Shown in pieces: positions 38,667 through 47,170 of a stretch of 64,000 nt of DNA (the first letter of the stretch is position 1; every line of letters begins with the position of its first letter). The stretch is from Caldilineaceae bacterium (GTDB lineage: Bacteria; Chloroflexota; Anaerolineae; Caldilineales; Caldilineaceae). The notes below the pieces were generated by a model, which saw nothing but the letters and a program-made list of their open reading frames with translations, did no database searches and was not told where the DNA came from. The stretch spans positions 1-64,000 of the forward strand of contig JAHBVF010000028.1 in assembly GCA_019637685.1 (NCBI GenBank), given 5' to 3'. The position numbers were made by a program, and so were the translations under genes.

Positions 38667-41467
38667 CCACCCGCCACCGCGGCCACGCGTCCGCCGCCCT
38701 TCTCCTGGCTGCTTTTGTGCTGCTCCTCTTTGCCCGCCTGCTCTTCACAGATCGGGTGCTGGCCAGCGGGGACATCCTGCATTATTTCTACCCCTATCGG
38801 GACTACGCGGCCGCGGCCCTGCGCCAGTGGCACATCCCGCTCTGGAATCCGTACATCTTCGGCGGCGCACCTTTTCTCGCCAACCCTCAGGCCGCAGTTC
38901 TCTATCCGCTCCACTGGCCGCTCAGTTGGCTGCCCGTGACGAAACAAATCTATTGGAGCGCTGCCCTCCACACCTGGATTCTGGCCCTGGGCGGCTATGC
39001 GCTGATGCGTCGATTGGGAAGCAGTTGGCTGGCTGGGGTCGTCACCGGGCTGGTGCTGGCGGGCAGTGGTTTCTATGGCGGGCTGCTGGGGCACATCAAT
39101 CAGATGAACGCCGCGGCCTGGCTGCCGTGGCTCCTGTGGGCGGTGACGGATGACGGTGGACCGCAAACCGCAGACCGCAGACCGCACCATTCGCACTTCG
39201 CAATTCGCATTTGCCTGTTTTCCCTTTTCGTTGCCCTGTCCCTCCTGGCCGGGCATACGCAGACTGCCTATATCAATCTGTTCGGCGTAGGAGCAATAGG
39301 GATTGGGGATTGGGGGCTGGGGATCAGGCGCTGGCGGCGTCCCCAATCCCCAGCCCCCGATCTCCAGTCTCTACTCGCTTTCCTGCTCATCTACGGCTTT
39401 GGCACACTCCTTGCTCTCCTCCTCGCCGCCGCGCAACTCCTGCCCTCCCTGGAACTGAGCGGGCTGGGTCTGCGCGGCGGCGGGCTGAGCTATCAGGAGG
39501 TGACCAGCTTCAGCCTGCGCCCCCTGCTGCTGCCCTGGACGCTACTGCCCTCCTATGGCCTGCGGGATTTGAGCGTCGTCTTTGCCACCCTGGGCTACAC
39601 AGAATTTGTGGCATCCGTGGGAACCGTCGGGCTGTTGCTGGCCGCGCGGGGACTCTGGCGAGGTCGGGGTAGCCGTCTCTGGTGGCTGGGCATCGGCTTT
39701 GCCGGGCTGGGTCTCTTCCTGGCCCTGGGCCGCTGGAACCCGGCCTACTATCTGCTCTACAAATTCGTGCCCGGCTTCGATCTCTTCCGCACCCCCGCGC
39801 GCTGGCTGATGCTCTACACACTGGGGGTAGCTGTGTTGGCGGGGATTGGGGTGGAAAAAATCGGAGAGTGGAGATTAGCGATCCGATTGCCCGCTGTCCG
39901 CCGTCTGCGGTATGCCGTCGCCCCTTTGGTGATTCTCCTCCTCTCCGCCGACCTCCTCCTCGCTTCTCTCGCCCTACCCCACACCCACCCCACCGCGCCC
40001 CAGGCCGTCTACGACGTGCGCACCGCGCCAGCCCATCTCCTCACCGACCCGGAGCGGGCGCTGCATCCCGCGGCAATGGGACGCTTTCTGAGTATGAGCA
40101 CCATCACCTTTGACCCCGGCGATATGGCCGACTGGCGGCGCATCTTCCGGGAGAGTGAGCCGCCCCAATTGGACGAGTCCGCCTTTCGGGAATTTGTGAT
40201 TGCCCTCAAATCCCAGGAGATTCTGGCCCCCAACCTGCCTCTGCTCTGGCGCATCCCCGCCGCGGACGGCTTCGACGGCGGCGTGCTGCCCCTGGACCGT
40301 TACAACCGCTTTCTTAGCCTCTTCATCCCGCCTGACCAGCTCGTGCCCGATGGCCGCCTGCGCGAGCAGGTGAAAAGCATTCCGCCCGCGGCCCTGCTCG
40401 ACCGGATGGACATTCGCTACGTCATCACCGACAAAGTGCAGGACCTCTGGTTCCAGGGCGTCTACTACGACCGCCAGATCGGCGCGCACCTGAACGCAGA
40501 CGGTGTGGCCGAAATGGCGGTGGGGGTTGACAAGCCATTTGAAGCCACGGAAATCCGGGTGATCGGCGCGCTGGCGGGCGAAGCAGACGCGCTGGCATCC
40601 CTGGCCGACAACACTCTGCCGCTGGTTTCTGTGACAGCAGACGCAGAGGGACAGACGATCCCACTGCCGGCCATCACCGGCGGCGGGGGCACGGGCGCGG
40701 ATTTTGCCGACAACCGGCTGGACAGCCCGCTGGCTGACTCCGCTGGTGCGACAGTAGCCTTCCGGGATGTGCAGGGCGGCAAGCAGGAATACCTGGCCCG
40801 GCTTCCTCTGACACAGCCGACCGCGCCTAAACGATTGAATTTTTCCCTTCTGCCAACTGTGCCACAGGGGATAACCGTCACAATCCAGGCGGTCACGCTC
40901 TACGACGAACGCACAGGCACTTTCGTCCCCCTCCTGCCCAGCGACCGGGGCGACTTCCGGCTGGTACACAGCGGGGATGTGAAAATCTACGAACGGGTGG
41001 GCGGAGGGGGCCGGGTCTCGCTGGTCACTTCGGCCCAGGCCGCGGCGGGGGCGGACGAAGCGCTGGCACGCTTGCAGTCAGGGCAACAGACGGTTGTGGA
41101 GACAGACCCGACAACGGTGGGCGGGTGGGGATTGACCGGCGGCGCACCCGGCAGCGCTCAATTCGCCGCCTACACACCGGAGCGGATCGTCGTGGCAACA
41201 GCCAGCGACGCCCCTGCCCTCCTCGTCCTGCGCGACGCTTTCTATCCCGGCTGGAGGGCCACTATCGACGGCGCACCCGCGCAGGTTTATGCGACAGATG
41301 TGCTCTTTCGGGGAGTGGCCCTGCCTGCCGGAACACACGAAGTGATCTTCGTCTACGATCCACCAGCCTGGCGCTGGGGGCTGTTGCTCAGCAGCCTTGG
41401 GATTGTTGTCTGGCTGCTGCTTTTGGGTTTGGGCTGGCGGCGGCGGCGCGGCGTGGATGTGGTATAA
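38663..41467 (+). CDS. YfhO-like integral membrane protein
   Basis: 934 residues. The first ~440 residues hold some ten or more transmembrane helices; FYPYRDYAAAALRQWHIPLW and NPYIFGGAPFLANPQ are typical of YfhO-type proteins. A large extracellular middle (about 450-890) is followed by a last helix (LLLSSLGIVVWLLLLGLGWR) and an Arg-rich tail. LRDAFYPGWRATIDGAPAQV is a family signature. YfhO proteins modify lipoteichoic acid or similar envelope sugars. ATG 38663 overlaps the upstream stop by 4 nt. Two repeat-derived insertions (39170-39215, 39298-39365) are in frame. Confidence 0.85.
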   Translation: MTTRHRGHASAALLLAAFVLLLFARLLFTDRVLASGDILHYFYPYRDYAAAALRQWHIPLWNPYIFGGAPFLANPQAAVLYPLHWPLSWLPVTKQIYWSAALHTWILALGGYALMRRLGSSWLAGVVTGLVLAGSGFYGGLLGHINQMNAAAWLPWLLWAVTDDGGPQTADRRPHHSHFAIRICLFSLFVALSLLAGHTQTAYINLFGVGAIGIGDWGLGIRRWRRPQSPAPDLQSLLAFLLIYGFGTLLALLLAAAQLLPSLELSGLGLRGGGLSYQEVTSFSLRPLLLPWTLLPSYGLRDLSVVFATLGYTEFVASVGTVGLLLAARGLWRGRGSRLWWLGIGFAGLGLFLALGRWNPAYYLLYKFVPGFDLFRTPARWLMLYTLGVAVLAGIGVEKIGEWRLAIRLPAVRRLRYAVAPLVILLLSADLLLASLALPHTHPTAPQAVYDVRTAPAHLLTDPERALHPAAMGRFLSMSTITFDPGDMADWRRIFRESEPPQLDESAFREFVIALKSQEILAPNLPLLWRIPAADGFDGGVLPLDRYNRFLSLFIPPDQLVPDGRLREQVKSIPPAALLDRMDIRYVITDKVQDLWFQGVYYDRQIGAHLNADGVAEMAVGVDKPFEATEIRVIGALAGEADALASLADNTLPLVSVTADAEGQTIPLPAITGGGGTGADFADNRLDSPLADSAGATVAFRDVQGGKQEYLARLPLTQPTAPKRLNFSLLPTVPQGITVTIQAVTLYDERTGTFVPLLPSDRGDFRLVHSGDVKIYERVGGGGRVSLVTSAQAAAGADEALARLQSGQQTVVETDPTTVGGWGLTGGAPGSAQFAAYTPERIVVATASDAPALLVLRDAFYPGWRATIDGAPAQVYATDVLFRGVALPAGTHEVIFVYDPPAWRWGLLLSSLGIVVWLLLLGLGWRRRRGVDVV
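39170..39215 (+). repeat. Repeat-derived insertion 1 in the YfhO-like gene
   Basis: CCGCAAACCGCAGACCGCAG (39161-) then CATTCGCACTTCGCAATTCG encodes PQTADRRPHHSHFAIRI in frame. The TTCGCAATTCGCA units match those in the ArnT-like gene. Confidence 0.65.
39298..39365 (+). repeat. Repeat-derived insertion 2 in the YfhO-like gene (GGGGACTGGGG family)
   Basis: AGGGATTGGGGATTGGGGGC pairs with GTCCCCAATCCCCAGCCCCC as an inverted repeat of the intergenic family at 12688 and 61893. It encodes GIGDWGLGIRRWRRPQSPAP in frame between membrane segments. Confidence 0.75.
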
Positions 41468-41479
41468 TTTTGTCATTGG

Positions 41480-41512
41480 AGAAGTTCGACTTTTGTCAAA
41501 AGTCGAACTTCT
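41480..41512. repeat. AGAAGTT-family inverted repeat, copy 2 (perfect)
   Basis: AGAAGTTCGACTTTT (41480-41494) and AAAAGTCGAACTTCT (41498-41512) are exact complements around a 3-nt loop. A diverged copy is at 11498-11536. It lies 26 bp before the next start codon. Confidence 0.85.
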
Positions 41513-41538
41513 GAATCTTTGAGGGCGCAGGAGGTGTT

Positions 41539-42105
41539 GTGATCAACTTTTTCAACCGGGTGGTGGCCGTCGTTGTGTGGCTGGTTCTGCTGGCTGGCCT
41601 TGTCTACGTAGCGGTGGCACCCCTGGACGTGCTCAGTGGCGTCTCGGCCCGCACGGGCCTCTTTGCCGAGCAGTTGACACTCTGGAAATCTTCCAGCCCC
41701 ACCAATTTTCTCATCGGACAGATCGCCGTGGGCCTGGCTGGGCTGCTGCTTTTTGGCACACTGCTGTGGGTGGAACTGTGGCCCAGACGGCAGCGGGGTG
41801 TGCGCGTGCATACCACTGAGGGCGGCTCGGTGGAACTGGACACCCGCAGCATTGCCCGCCGCCTGGTCTGGCATCTGGACCAACTGGCCGAAGTGATTAC
41901 TGTCATCCCCGATGTGAAGGCACGGGGCAGCGCCGTGGATATTCAGCTAGAGATCGAGACGGCCCCGGACATCGACGTGCCTATGAAGACCGACGAAGTG
42001 GTGGAAGTGACCCGGGATATTATCGAGCAGGAGTTGGGGCTAAAATTGGGCAAGCTGGATGTACGCATGCGCCACGCACCCTTCGACGAGGAATGGGCAG
42101 CATAG
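41539..42105 (+). CDS. AmaP-like membrane protein with Asp23-type domain
   Basis: 188 residues. Two transmembrane helices (VVAVVVWLVLLAGLVYVAVA and FLIGQIAVGLAGLLLFGTLL) bracket a short loop, as in AmaP (alkaline shock response membrane anchor). The cytoplasmic part (VHTTEGGSVELDTRSIARRL, later DVPMKTDEVVEVTRDIIEQE) resembles the AmaP/Asp23 domain. In other bacteria AmaP tethers Asp23 to the membrane during envelope stress. No Asp23 gene is adjacent here. GTG start with GGAGGTG upstream. It converges on the lipoprotein gene with 7 bp between. Confidence 0.75.
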   Translation: MINFFNRVVAVVVWLVLLAGLVYVAVAPLDVLSGVSARTGLFAEQLTLWKSSSPTNFLIGQIAVGLAGLLLFGTLLWVELWPRRQRGVRVHTTEGGSVELDTRSIARRLVWHLDQLAEVITVIPDVKARGSAVDIQLEIETAPDIDVPMKTDEVVEVTRDIIEQELGLKLGKLDVRMRHAPFDEEWAA

Positions 42106-42112
42106 AGGCTGC

Positions 42113-42667
42113 CTATTCCCGCACGATGTCGATGACGCCTGTTGTCAGGCTGATGGTTTTGATGCGGGCACGGGCCACATCCGCCTGGGCCAGCGCCGCA
42201 TTGAGGGTGGCGTTTAGCGTGCCAATCAGCGGGCCAGGCACTTTGACACCGGCCATTTTGGCCTCCTTGACCGCAATCTCCAGCTCACCGTCGTTGGCCG
42301 CCAACTCTCCGGAGAGGATGAGTTCGCCGGAAACAGGCAGCACCCCTTCTTTCATTTGGCCGCGCATCACCACTTCGCCCGGCTCGAACCAGACAGTCAG
42401 ATTCTCTACTGGGGAGTCTGCCCCACCCGCGGCCAACTGTTCCGCCAATAGACTGGTGAACTGGGCTTCGGTCAAGCGCAGTTGATTGCTGGTACGGGCT
42501 TCGGCAATCAAACGCTGGGCTTCGGTGGCGGATTCTGCGCTCACCGCCACTGTCCGTTCCGGTGTGGACACCCCGGATTTGGACCCAAAACCCAACGCCG
42601 AACAGCCGGCCATCACAAAGACCAGAAGCGCGATAAAAAGCAATGACAACCGTTTGGACACAGGCAT
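42113..42667 (-). CDS. Hypothetical lipoprotein
   Basis: 184 residues from ATG 42667, preceded by AAGGAGG. A signal ends in a lipobox-like LLVFVMAGC. The mature part has LRLTEAQFTSLLAEQLAAGG, ENLTVWFEPGEVVMRGQMKE and ELILSGELAANDGELEIAVK, a beta-rich pattern resembling LmeA/DUF2993-like lipid-binding proteins. The family is unsure. It diverges from scpB. Confidence 0.7.
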   Translation of the reverse strand: MPVSKRLSLLFIALLVFVMAGCSALGFGSKSGVSTPERTVAVSAESATEAQRLIAEARTSNQLRLTEAQFTSLLAEQLAAGGADSPVENLTVWFEPGEVVMRGQMKEGVLPVSGELILSGELAANDGELEIAVKEAKMAGVKVPGPLIGTLNATLNAALAQADVARARIKTISLTTGVIDIVRE

Positions 42668-42780
42668 ATCGCCTCCTTGTATTGATTCGTAGCCTGTTTG
42701 CCAGGCTTTTTTCGAGCGGCCCAAGCGCAACACCGCTACCCGACGAACAGCAGACATTTGTTGAGGACAGGACAGCTTTG

Positions 42781-43560
42781 ATGAACTCCAACGAGACTCC
42801 GCCCCCAGCGCCCTTTTCCAGCAACGGACAGCACACCGAGCCGTTTCTGGAAGCGGCTGACACCGAAACAGATGACCCCACAGAAATGGGTCTCGCAGAA
42901 ACAGGTGCTGAATTGGGAAGCGAAGCAGCGGCCGTCGATACCGCGCCTGCTACGCCGTTGAGGCCGGAGCCGTCCGACGCGCTCAACGAGGAGAACGCTG
43001 ACCAGCCCGCGGAAGTTCCCCTGCTCTCGACGCTGGAGAGTCTGCTCTTTGTGGCCGACGAGCCGGTGGAGCCAGCCCGGCTGGCCCAGGCATTGCGTTG
43101 TCCGGTTGCAGATGTGCAAGCAGCACTCGCCCATCTGCGCACAGAATACGAAACCCACAACCGGGGCGTGCGCTTGCAGGAGCGCAACGGCAAAGTCCAG
43201 TTGGTGACGAATCCCGCCGCGGCCCAGGCCGTGGAAGATTTTCTCAGCCTGGACCTGACCACCAAACTCAGCGGCCCGGCATTGGAAACACTGGCGATTG
43301 TCGCCTACCGCCAGCCCGTGACCCGCGTGCAGATCGAAGCTGTGCGCGGGGTGGACTGTTCCGGGATGGTGCGCAAGTTGGAGCAACAGGGGCTGGTGGA
43401 GGAGGTGGGGCGCATGGAGACACCGGGGCGACCGATTCTCTACGGCGTCACCGATCTCTTTCTGCAACACTTCGGCCTGACCCATCTGGAGGAGTTGCCC
43501 GCCCTGCCTGAGTTGGACGCGGATTCGTTGCGGGCGGTGATGGCGCTGGTGGAGGAGTAA
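42781..43560 (+). CDS. scpB: Segregation and condensation protein B
   Basis: 259 residues. An unusually long, Pro/Glu-rich N-terminal tail (about 80 residues) precedes the two winged-helix domains: PLLSTLESLLFVADEPVEPA, then VRLQERNGKVQLVTNPAAAQ, and LSGPALETLAIVAYRQPVTR then GRPILYGVTDLFLQHFGL. ScpB partners ScpA and SMC in the condensin complex. No scpA is adjacent. An in-frame extension upstream would overlap the lipoprotein gene and is rejected; ATG 42781 has a weak AGGACAGG. Confidence 0.92.
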   Translation: MNSNETPPPAPFSSNGQHTEPFLEAADTETDDPTEMGLAETGAELGSEAAAVDTAPATPLRPEPSDALNEENADQPAEVPLLSTLESLLFVADEPVEPARLAQALRCPVADVQAALAHLRTEYETHNRGVRLQERNGKVQLVTNPAAAQAVEDFLSLDLTTKLSGPALETLAIVAYRQPVTRVQIEAVRGVDCSGMVRKLEQQGLVEEVGRMETPGRPILYGVTDLFLQHFGLTHLEELPALPELDADSLRAVMALVEE

Positions 43561-43583
43561 TTGGGCTATTCCAAGATTTAGAT

Positions 43584-43646
43584 TATCCACAGATTTCGCA
43601 GATTTTCACCGATTTCCTCAGTGAAAATCTGCGAAATCTGTGGATA
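43584..43646. repeat. 26-bp perfect inverted repeat between convergent genes
   Basis: 43584-43609 (TATCCACAGATTTCGCAGAT...) and 43621-43646 are exact complements around an 11-nt loop. It lies between the stop of scpB and the stop of the MBL gene, so it may act as a bidirectional terminator, although neither side has a T run. Confidence 0.9.
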
Positions 43647-43664
43647 GCTTCGCCTGAATGTGCC

Positions 43665-44561
43665 TTATTGCTTGCGTTCTCGTTTGACCGATGATGGCGA
43701 GTCCTCGCCTGATTGGTCCTGCCCCGCTAATTCCACCCCCGGATCAAAAACCTCATTGTACCGCCGACACGCGGCAATCAGATTCCCCGCCGAGAAGTGA
43801 CCGCCCGTCCAGAAACGAATCGACGGTTCGCCGCCACACAGCCGCCGGATGATTTCGTCGTCGGGCATGCCCAGGCTGTCCAGGTGGGCCACGTCCCGGC
43901 AGAGGGTGAGAAGCTGGCCGATTTTGCCGTGGATTTCGGGCAGAGGTGTGCGGCGCACATGGCCGCTGCCGGGGAAGAGCCGTTCTGGGTGCAGGCTGGC
44001 CAGCCCGCGCAGGCTGCTGATTGTGCCGAACATCTCGAACTCCGACGACCAGGCCCGGTCCCGCCCGCCGATGAAGGCGTCTCCGCTGAAGAGCCAGCGC
44101 TGCTTCGGCTCGAAAAAGGCGATGTGATCCCGGCTGTGGCCCGGCGTCTCCACCACACGCAGCAAGAAACTGTCGGTCTGCACAGCCAGTCCCAGCGGCT
44201 CCACAGTGGCAACCGCTGGAGGCGTGCCCCACAATAGCCGCCGGTATAGCTGCTGGCCCAAGCGATGGGGTTCTGTGATGGTGGGAATTGTAGCCGCGGC
44301 GGCCCGGATGGTCGCCTGGGGAAAGCGCTGGTGCAGGGCGTGCAGCCCGCCTGTGTGGTCCTCGTGGCCGTGGGTGACGACGATCTGTTCCACGCCCAAC
44401 TGCTCCACGATCTGCACCAGTTCATCGGCCAGGCAGGGCGGCCCGCTGTCGATGAGCAGCCCGTCCAGCCAATAGGCCGCGGTCCAATAGAGTGGCCGCC
44501 CCAAAAGGGTGCGGGCCATACGGATTGCGGTAACGGAGCCGTGGGATTGGATGTCGATCAT
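43665..44561 (-). CDS. MBL-fold metallohydrolase
   Basis: 298 residues. The metal-binding signature is VTHGHEDHTGGLHAL (HxHxDH), followed by His in VVETPGHSRDHIAFF, Asp in LFSGDAFIGGRD and a late His in FPGSGHVRR. It hydrolyses an unidentified ester, thioester or lactone, as glyoxalase II-like and lactonase members do. A C-terminal helical part (DEIIRRLCGGEPSIRFWTGG) resembles the winged-helix tail of LACTB2-like proteins. The ribosome-binding site is weak. Confidence 0.85.
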   Translation of the reverse strand: MIDIQSHGSVTAIRMARTLLGRPLYWTAAYWLDGLLIDSGPPCLADELVQIVEQLGVEQIVVTHGHEDHTGGLHALHQRFPQATIRAAAATIPTITEPHRLGQQLYRRLLWGTPPAVATVEPLGLAVQTDSFLLRVVETPGHSRDHIAFFEPKQRWLFSGDAFIGGRDRAWSSEFEMFGTISSLRGLASLHPERLFPGSGHVRRTPLPEIHGKIGQLLTLCRDVAHLDSLGMPDDEIIRRLCGGEPSIRFWTGGHFSAGNLIAACRRYNEVFDPGVELAGQDQSGEDSPSSVKRERKQ

Positions 44562-44612
44562 TTGTGAAGCCAGTACAAAATATAAGCAGAAGCGGTACGT
44601 GCTGCGTGATGC

Positions 44613-44650
44613 GTGCTGCGTGAGATCATTCGGGCGTTCTCACGCAGCAC
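44613..44650. repeat. GTGCTGCGTGAGA inverted repeat reaching the thioesterase stop
   Basis: GTGCTGCGTGAGA (44613-44625) and TCTCACGCAGCAC (44638-44650) are exact complements. The right arm overlaps the last codons of the thioesterase gene (encoding RSA then the TGA), so the repeat has probably replaced the original 3' end. Confidence 0.75.
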
Positions 44651-45080
44651 TTCTCACATTTCCCGTCAGTCCCTCTGCCACCCAATCGGGTATGCGCGTC
44701 ATCGCGCCGCTGTTGTCCACACAGATGTGGCTGGTGCGGCCCGCGGCGCAGAGGACGCCGCTGTCGCTGTTGAACACTTCGTAGCTGAATTCCACCTGGC
44801 GGCTGCGCAGACTGACCAGCCGGGTGATCACCTGCACCGGATCGCCAAAGCGCAGGGCCGAGCGATAGCGGCACTGGACATCCGTCACAGCGAAGTTGTA
44901 GCCCGCCTTGGAAATCTGGGCATAGGGCAACCCGGCCCCACCCATCCACGCCACCCGCCCGGCCTCGAACCAGACAATATAGCTGGCGTGATGGACGACA
45001 CCCATTTGGTCCGTTTCCGCGAAGCGGACGGTGATGTCCAAAGAGTGAGCGAAGTCCCCTCTACTCTCCTTCGGCTGCAT
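44640..45080 (-). CDS. Acyl-CoA thioesterase (YbgC/4HBT hotdog family)
   Basis: 146 residues from ATG 45080, overlapping the antitoxin stop by 20 bp; a TTG at 45041 after AGAGGGG is another possible start. The hotdog signature is VRFAETDQMGVVHHASYIVW with the catalytic Asp of ETDQMG, then WFEAGRVAWM and VQCRYRSALRFGDPVQVIT. It hydrolyses acyl-CoA of unknown chain length; YbgC types act with the Tol-Pal system in Proteobacteria. The C-terminal few codons come from an inverted repeat. Confidence 0.85.
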   Translation of the reverse strand: MQPKESRGDFAHSLDITVRFAETDQMGVVHHASYIVWFEAGRVAWMGGAGLPYAQISKAGYNFAVTDVQCRYRSALRFGDPVQVITRLVSLRSRQVEFSYEVFNSDSGVLCAAGRTSHICVDNSGAMTRIPDWVAEGLTGNVRSAA

Positions 45081-45339
45081 ATTCTTCTTCCATCTGTCGC
45101 CAGAACTCGTCAGCCGGGATACCCTTGCCTTCCGCAATCTGTCGTCTACTGGTGGCAAGAAGCTCCTGTAACTGGGGGGAATAAGCCATTTTCAATCGCT
45201 CCATGTCGGATGGATCGGTAATGAGGGACAAAATGGCAAGCGGTTGCCCATTCTCGGTGATCAGAACCGCCTCATTGCCTGGTTTGCGTACAAGCACATC
45301 CAGGTTCTCTCTTACCTCTGCAATTGTAAATGTTCTCAT
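45061..45339 (-). CDS. Phd/YefM-like antitoxin
   Basis: 92 residues from ATG 45339, preceded by AAGGAG with 8-nt spacing. The N-terminal DNA-binding fold reads TFTIAEVRENLDVLVRKPGN and EAVLITENGQPLAILSL, the Phd/YefM pattern; the C-terminal acidic helix (FWRQMEEEYAAEGE) would cover the toxin. The start overlaps the toxin stop by 4 nt. Toxin-first order is less common than antitoxin-first. Autoregulation is likely by family, though no operator is clear. Confidence 0.8.
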   Translation of the reverse strand: MRTFTIAEVRENLDVLVRKPGNEAVLITENGQPLAILSLITDPSDMERLKMAYSPQLQELLATSRRQIAEGKGIPADEFWRQMEEEYAAEGE

Positions 45340-45647
45340 AACTCTATCTCCTTGCCGCCAACCAGCAGGCGATTTCCGCGCTTGATACCGAGTGCCAGAA
45401 TATGTACCTCTCTGCTTTCTGGCAATACTTCGTATAACACCCGGAATCGATTGTTTGGCCCAAGCCGAAGCTCCCAAGTGGCACCGATTTCCGTCGGTCT
45501 TTTGAGCGGTTTACGATTGCGTGTCTCTGTTGTCGGCTCAAATCGCAATTGCTCAACAGTCGTTTGAAAGATGAGAGAATGATAGCGACGTTGAATGGAA
45601 GCCAAGAGCTGTTTGACGGCTTCTGCAAAGACAATTTCAAAGTCCAT
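45336..45647 (-). CDS. RelE/ParE-family toxin
   Basis: 103 residues. ATWELRLGPNNRFRVLYEVL then ESREVHILALGIKRGNRLLV is the RelE/ParE barrel pattern, with Arg residues of the type used by ribosome-dependent RNases. It precedes and overlaps the antitoxin gene. It is close to a plain type II pair, placed between the E3 gene and a thioesterase gene. The ribosome-binding site is weak. Confidence 0.8.
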   Translation of the reverse strand: MDFEIVFAEAVKQLLASIQRRYHSLIFQTTVEQLRFEPTTETRNRKPLKRPTEIGATWELRLGPNNRFRVLYEVLPESREVHILALGIKRGNRLLVGGKEIEL

Positions 45648-45662
45648 CGCAATTTGCCTGTT

Positions 45663-47096
45663 TTACATATGAATCGGATGACCTTCGACCGCGTGTGCGG
45701 CTTCCATCACCACTTCGCTCAATGTCGGGTGGGCGTGGACATTGCGGGCGATCTCCGCCGGGGTAATCTCCATCATCTGGGCCAGGCTGATCTCCGGCAG
45801 AAGCTCCGTGGCACCCGGGCCGACGATATGCGCGCCCAGAATTTCGCCGTATTTGGCGTCGGCGATGAGCTTGACAAAACCCACGCGTGCGCCCAATGCC
45901 TGGGCTTTGCCGTTGGGCATAAAGGGAAACTTGCCGATTTTGATGTCGTGGCCTTCTGCCCGGGCTTGCGCTTCGGTCAGACCCAGACTGGCGACCTGCG
46001 GCTGACAGTAGGTGCAGCGGGGCAAGAAGCGGTAGCGCTCGGCGGGAATGGGCATTGTTTCCACCCCGGCGATGGTCTCCGCGGCCACAATGCCCTGGGC
46101 GCTGGCCACGTGGGCCAGGGCCAATTTCCCCGTGCAGTCACCGATGGCAAAAATGTGCTTGACGTTCGTGCGCATATTGGCGTCGATATCGACAAAGCCC
46201 CGCTTGTCCGTCTCCACACCCGTGGCGTGCAGCCCCAATTTATCTGTGTTGGGGCGAATGCCAATCGCCATCAGCACTTTGTCTGCCTCGATCGTTTCGG
46301 TTTCGCCGCTTTTGACATTTTTGACTGTCACCTTCACGCCGTCGTCGGTCTTTTCCACCTGCTCCGTGCGCGTCCCGGTCAGCAGACGAATGCCAGCCTT
46401 TTTGAAGCTCTTCTCGACTTCAGCGCAGACCTCCGCATCTTCCAGGGGCAGAACAGAGTCCATCATCTCCACAATCGTCACGTCCACGCCGTATGTGCGG
46501 TAGACATAGCTGAACTCCATTCCGATTGCGCCGGAGCCGACAACCACCAGTTTTTTGGGCAGATTTTCCAGCACCACCGCGTCCCGGTATTGGATCACCC
46601 GCTCGCCGTCGATCTCCACGTCGGGCAGGGAAGCCGCACGCGCGCCCGTTGCCAAAATGATGTGGGCCGCGCTGACTGTGCGCTCCTCTTTCACTTCCAT
46701 ATATTCCGAGCCGCCCACCCGCACGCTGTGGGAATTGACAAAGACGCCGTGGCCGTTGATGACATCAATTTTGTTCTTCTTCATCAAAAAGGCCACGCCT
46801 TTGGTCTGGCGATCCACAATACTGCGGCTGCGGGAGACAGCTTTGCTGAAATCGACGGTCAGATTATCGAAGCTGAAACCGAAATCCGCCGCGGCGTGCA
46901 GGTCTTCCAGCACCTCCGCGTTGTGGATCAGCGCTTTGGTGGGGATGCACCCCCAGTTCAGGCAGACGCCGCCCAGGTTCTCTCGCTCCACCACCGCTGT
47001 TTTCAGCCCCAATTGGGCGGAACGGATCGCGGCCACATAGCCGCCCGGCCCACCGCCAAGTACGAGAACGTCGTAGTCGTAATTATGTGTTGTCAC
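45663..47096 (-). CDS. lpdA: Dihydrolipoyl dehydrogenase (E3)
   Basis: 477 residues from GTG 47096, preceded by GGGGAGG. FAD-binding VLVLGGGPGGYVAAIRSAQL, redox-active GGVCLNWGCIPTK, NAD-binding VVVGSGAIGMEFSYVYRTYG and the C-terminal HAHPTLSEVVMEAA (active His-Glu) are all present. It reoxidises the lipoyl group of E2 with NAD. It lies far from the E1-E2 genes at 5977-10341 and probably serves them and the glycine system. Confidence 0.95.
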   Translation of the reverse strand: MTTHNYDYDVLVLGGGPGGYVAAIRSAQLGLKTAVVERENLGGVCLNWGCIPTKALIHNAEVLEDLHAAADFGFSFDNLTVDFSKAVSRSRSIVDRQTKGVAFLMKKNKIDVINGHGVFVNSHSVRVGGSEYMEVKEERTVSAAHIILATGARAASLPDVEIDGERVIQYRDAVVLENLPKKLVVVGSGAIGMEFSYVYRTYGVDVTIVEMMDSVLPLEDAEVCAEVEKSFKKAGIRLLTGTRTEQVEKTDDGVKVTVKNVKSGETETIEADKVLMAIGIRPNTDKLGLHATGVETDKRGFVDIDANMRTNVKHIFAIGDCTGKLALAHVASAQGIVAAETIAGVETMPIPAERYRFLPRCTYCQPQVASLGLTEAQARAEGHDIKIGKFPFMPNGKAQALGARVGFVKLIADAKYGEILGAHIVGPGATELLPEISLAQMMEITPAEIARNVHAHPTLSEVVMEAAHAVEGHPIHM

Positions 47097-47170
47097 AGTT
47101 TCCTCCCCTAAAGGAAAGGGATGAAGCACAGAAAGTGGCCTTTGGGTTTGTATCACCCAAGCGCCGCTGT

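Noticed and set aside
45061..45647. RelE/Phd pair as part of a mobile element
   Set aside because: No integrase, repeats or composition change around it; treated as an ordinary chromosomal type II pair.
45549..47111. Open frame of 520 codons on the + strand
   Set aside because: It is antisense to the dihydrolipoyl dehydrogenase gene, which has every family motif.
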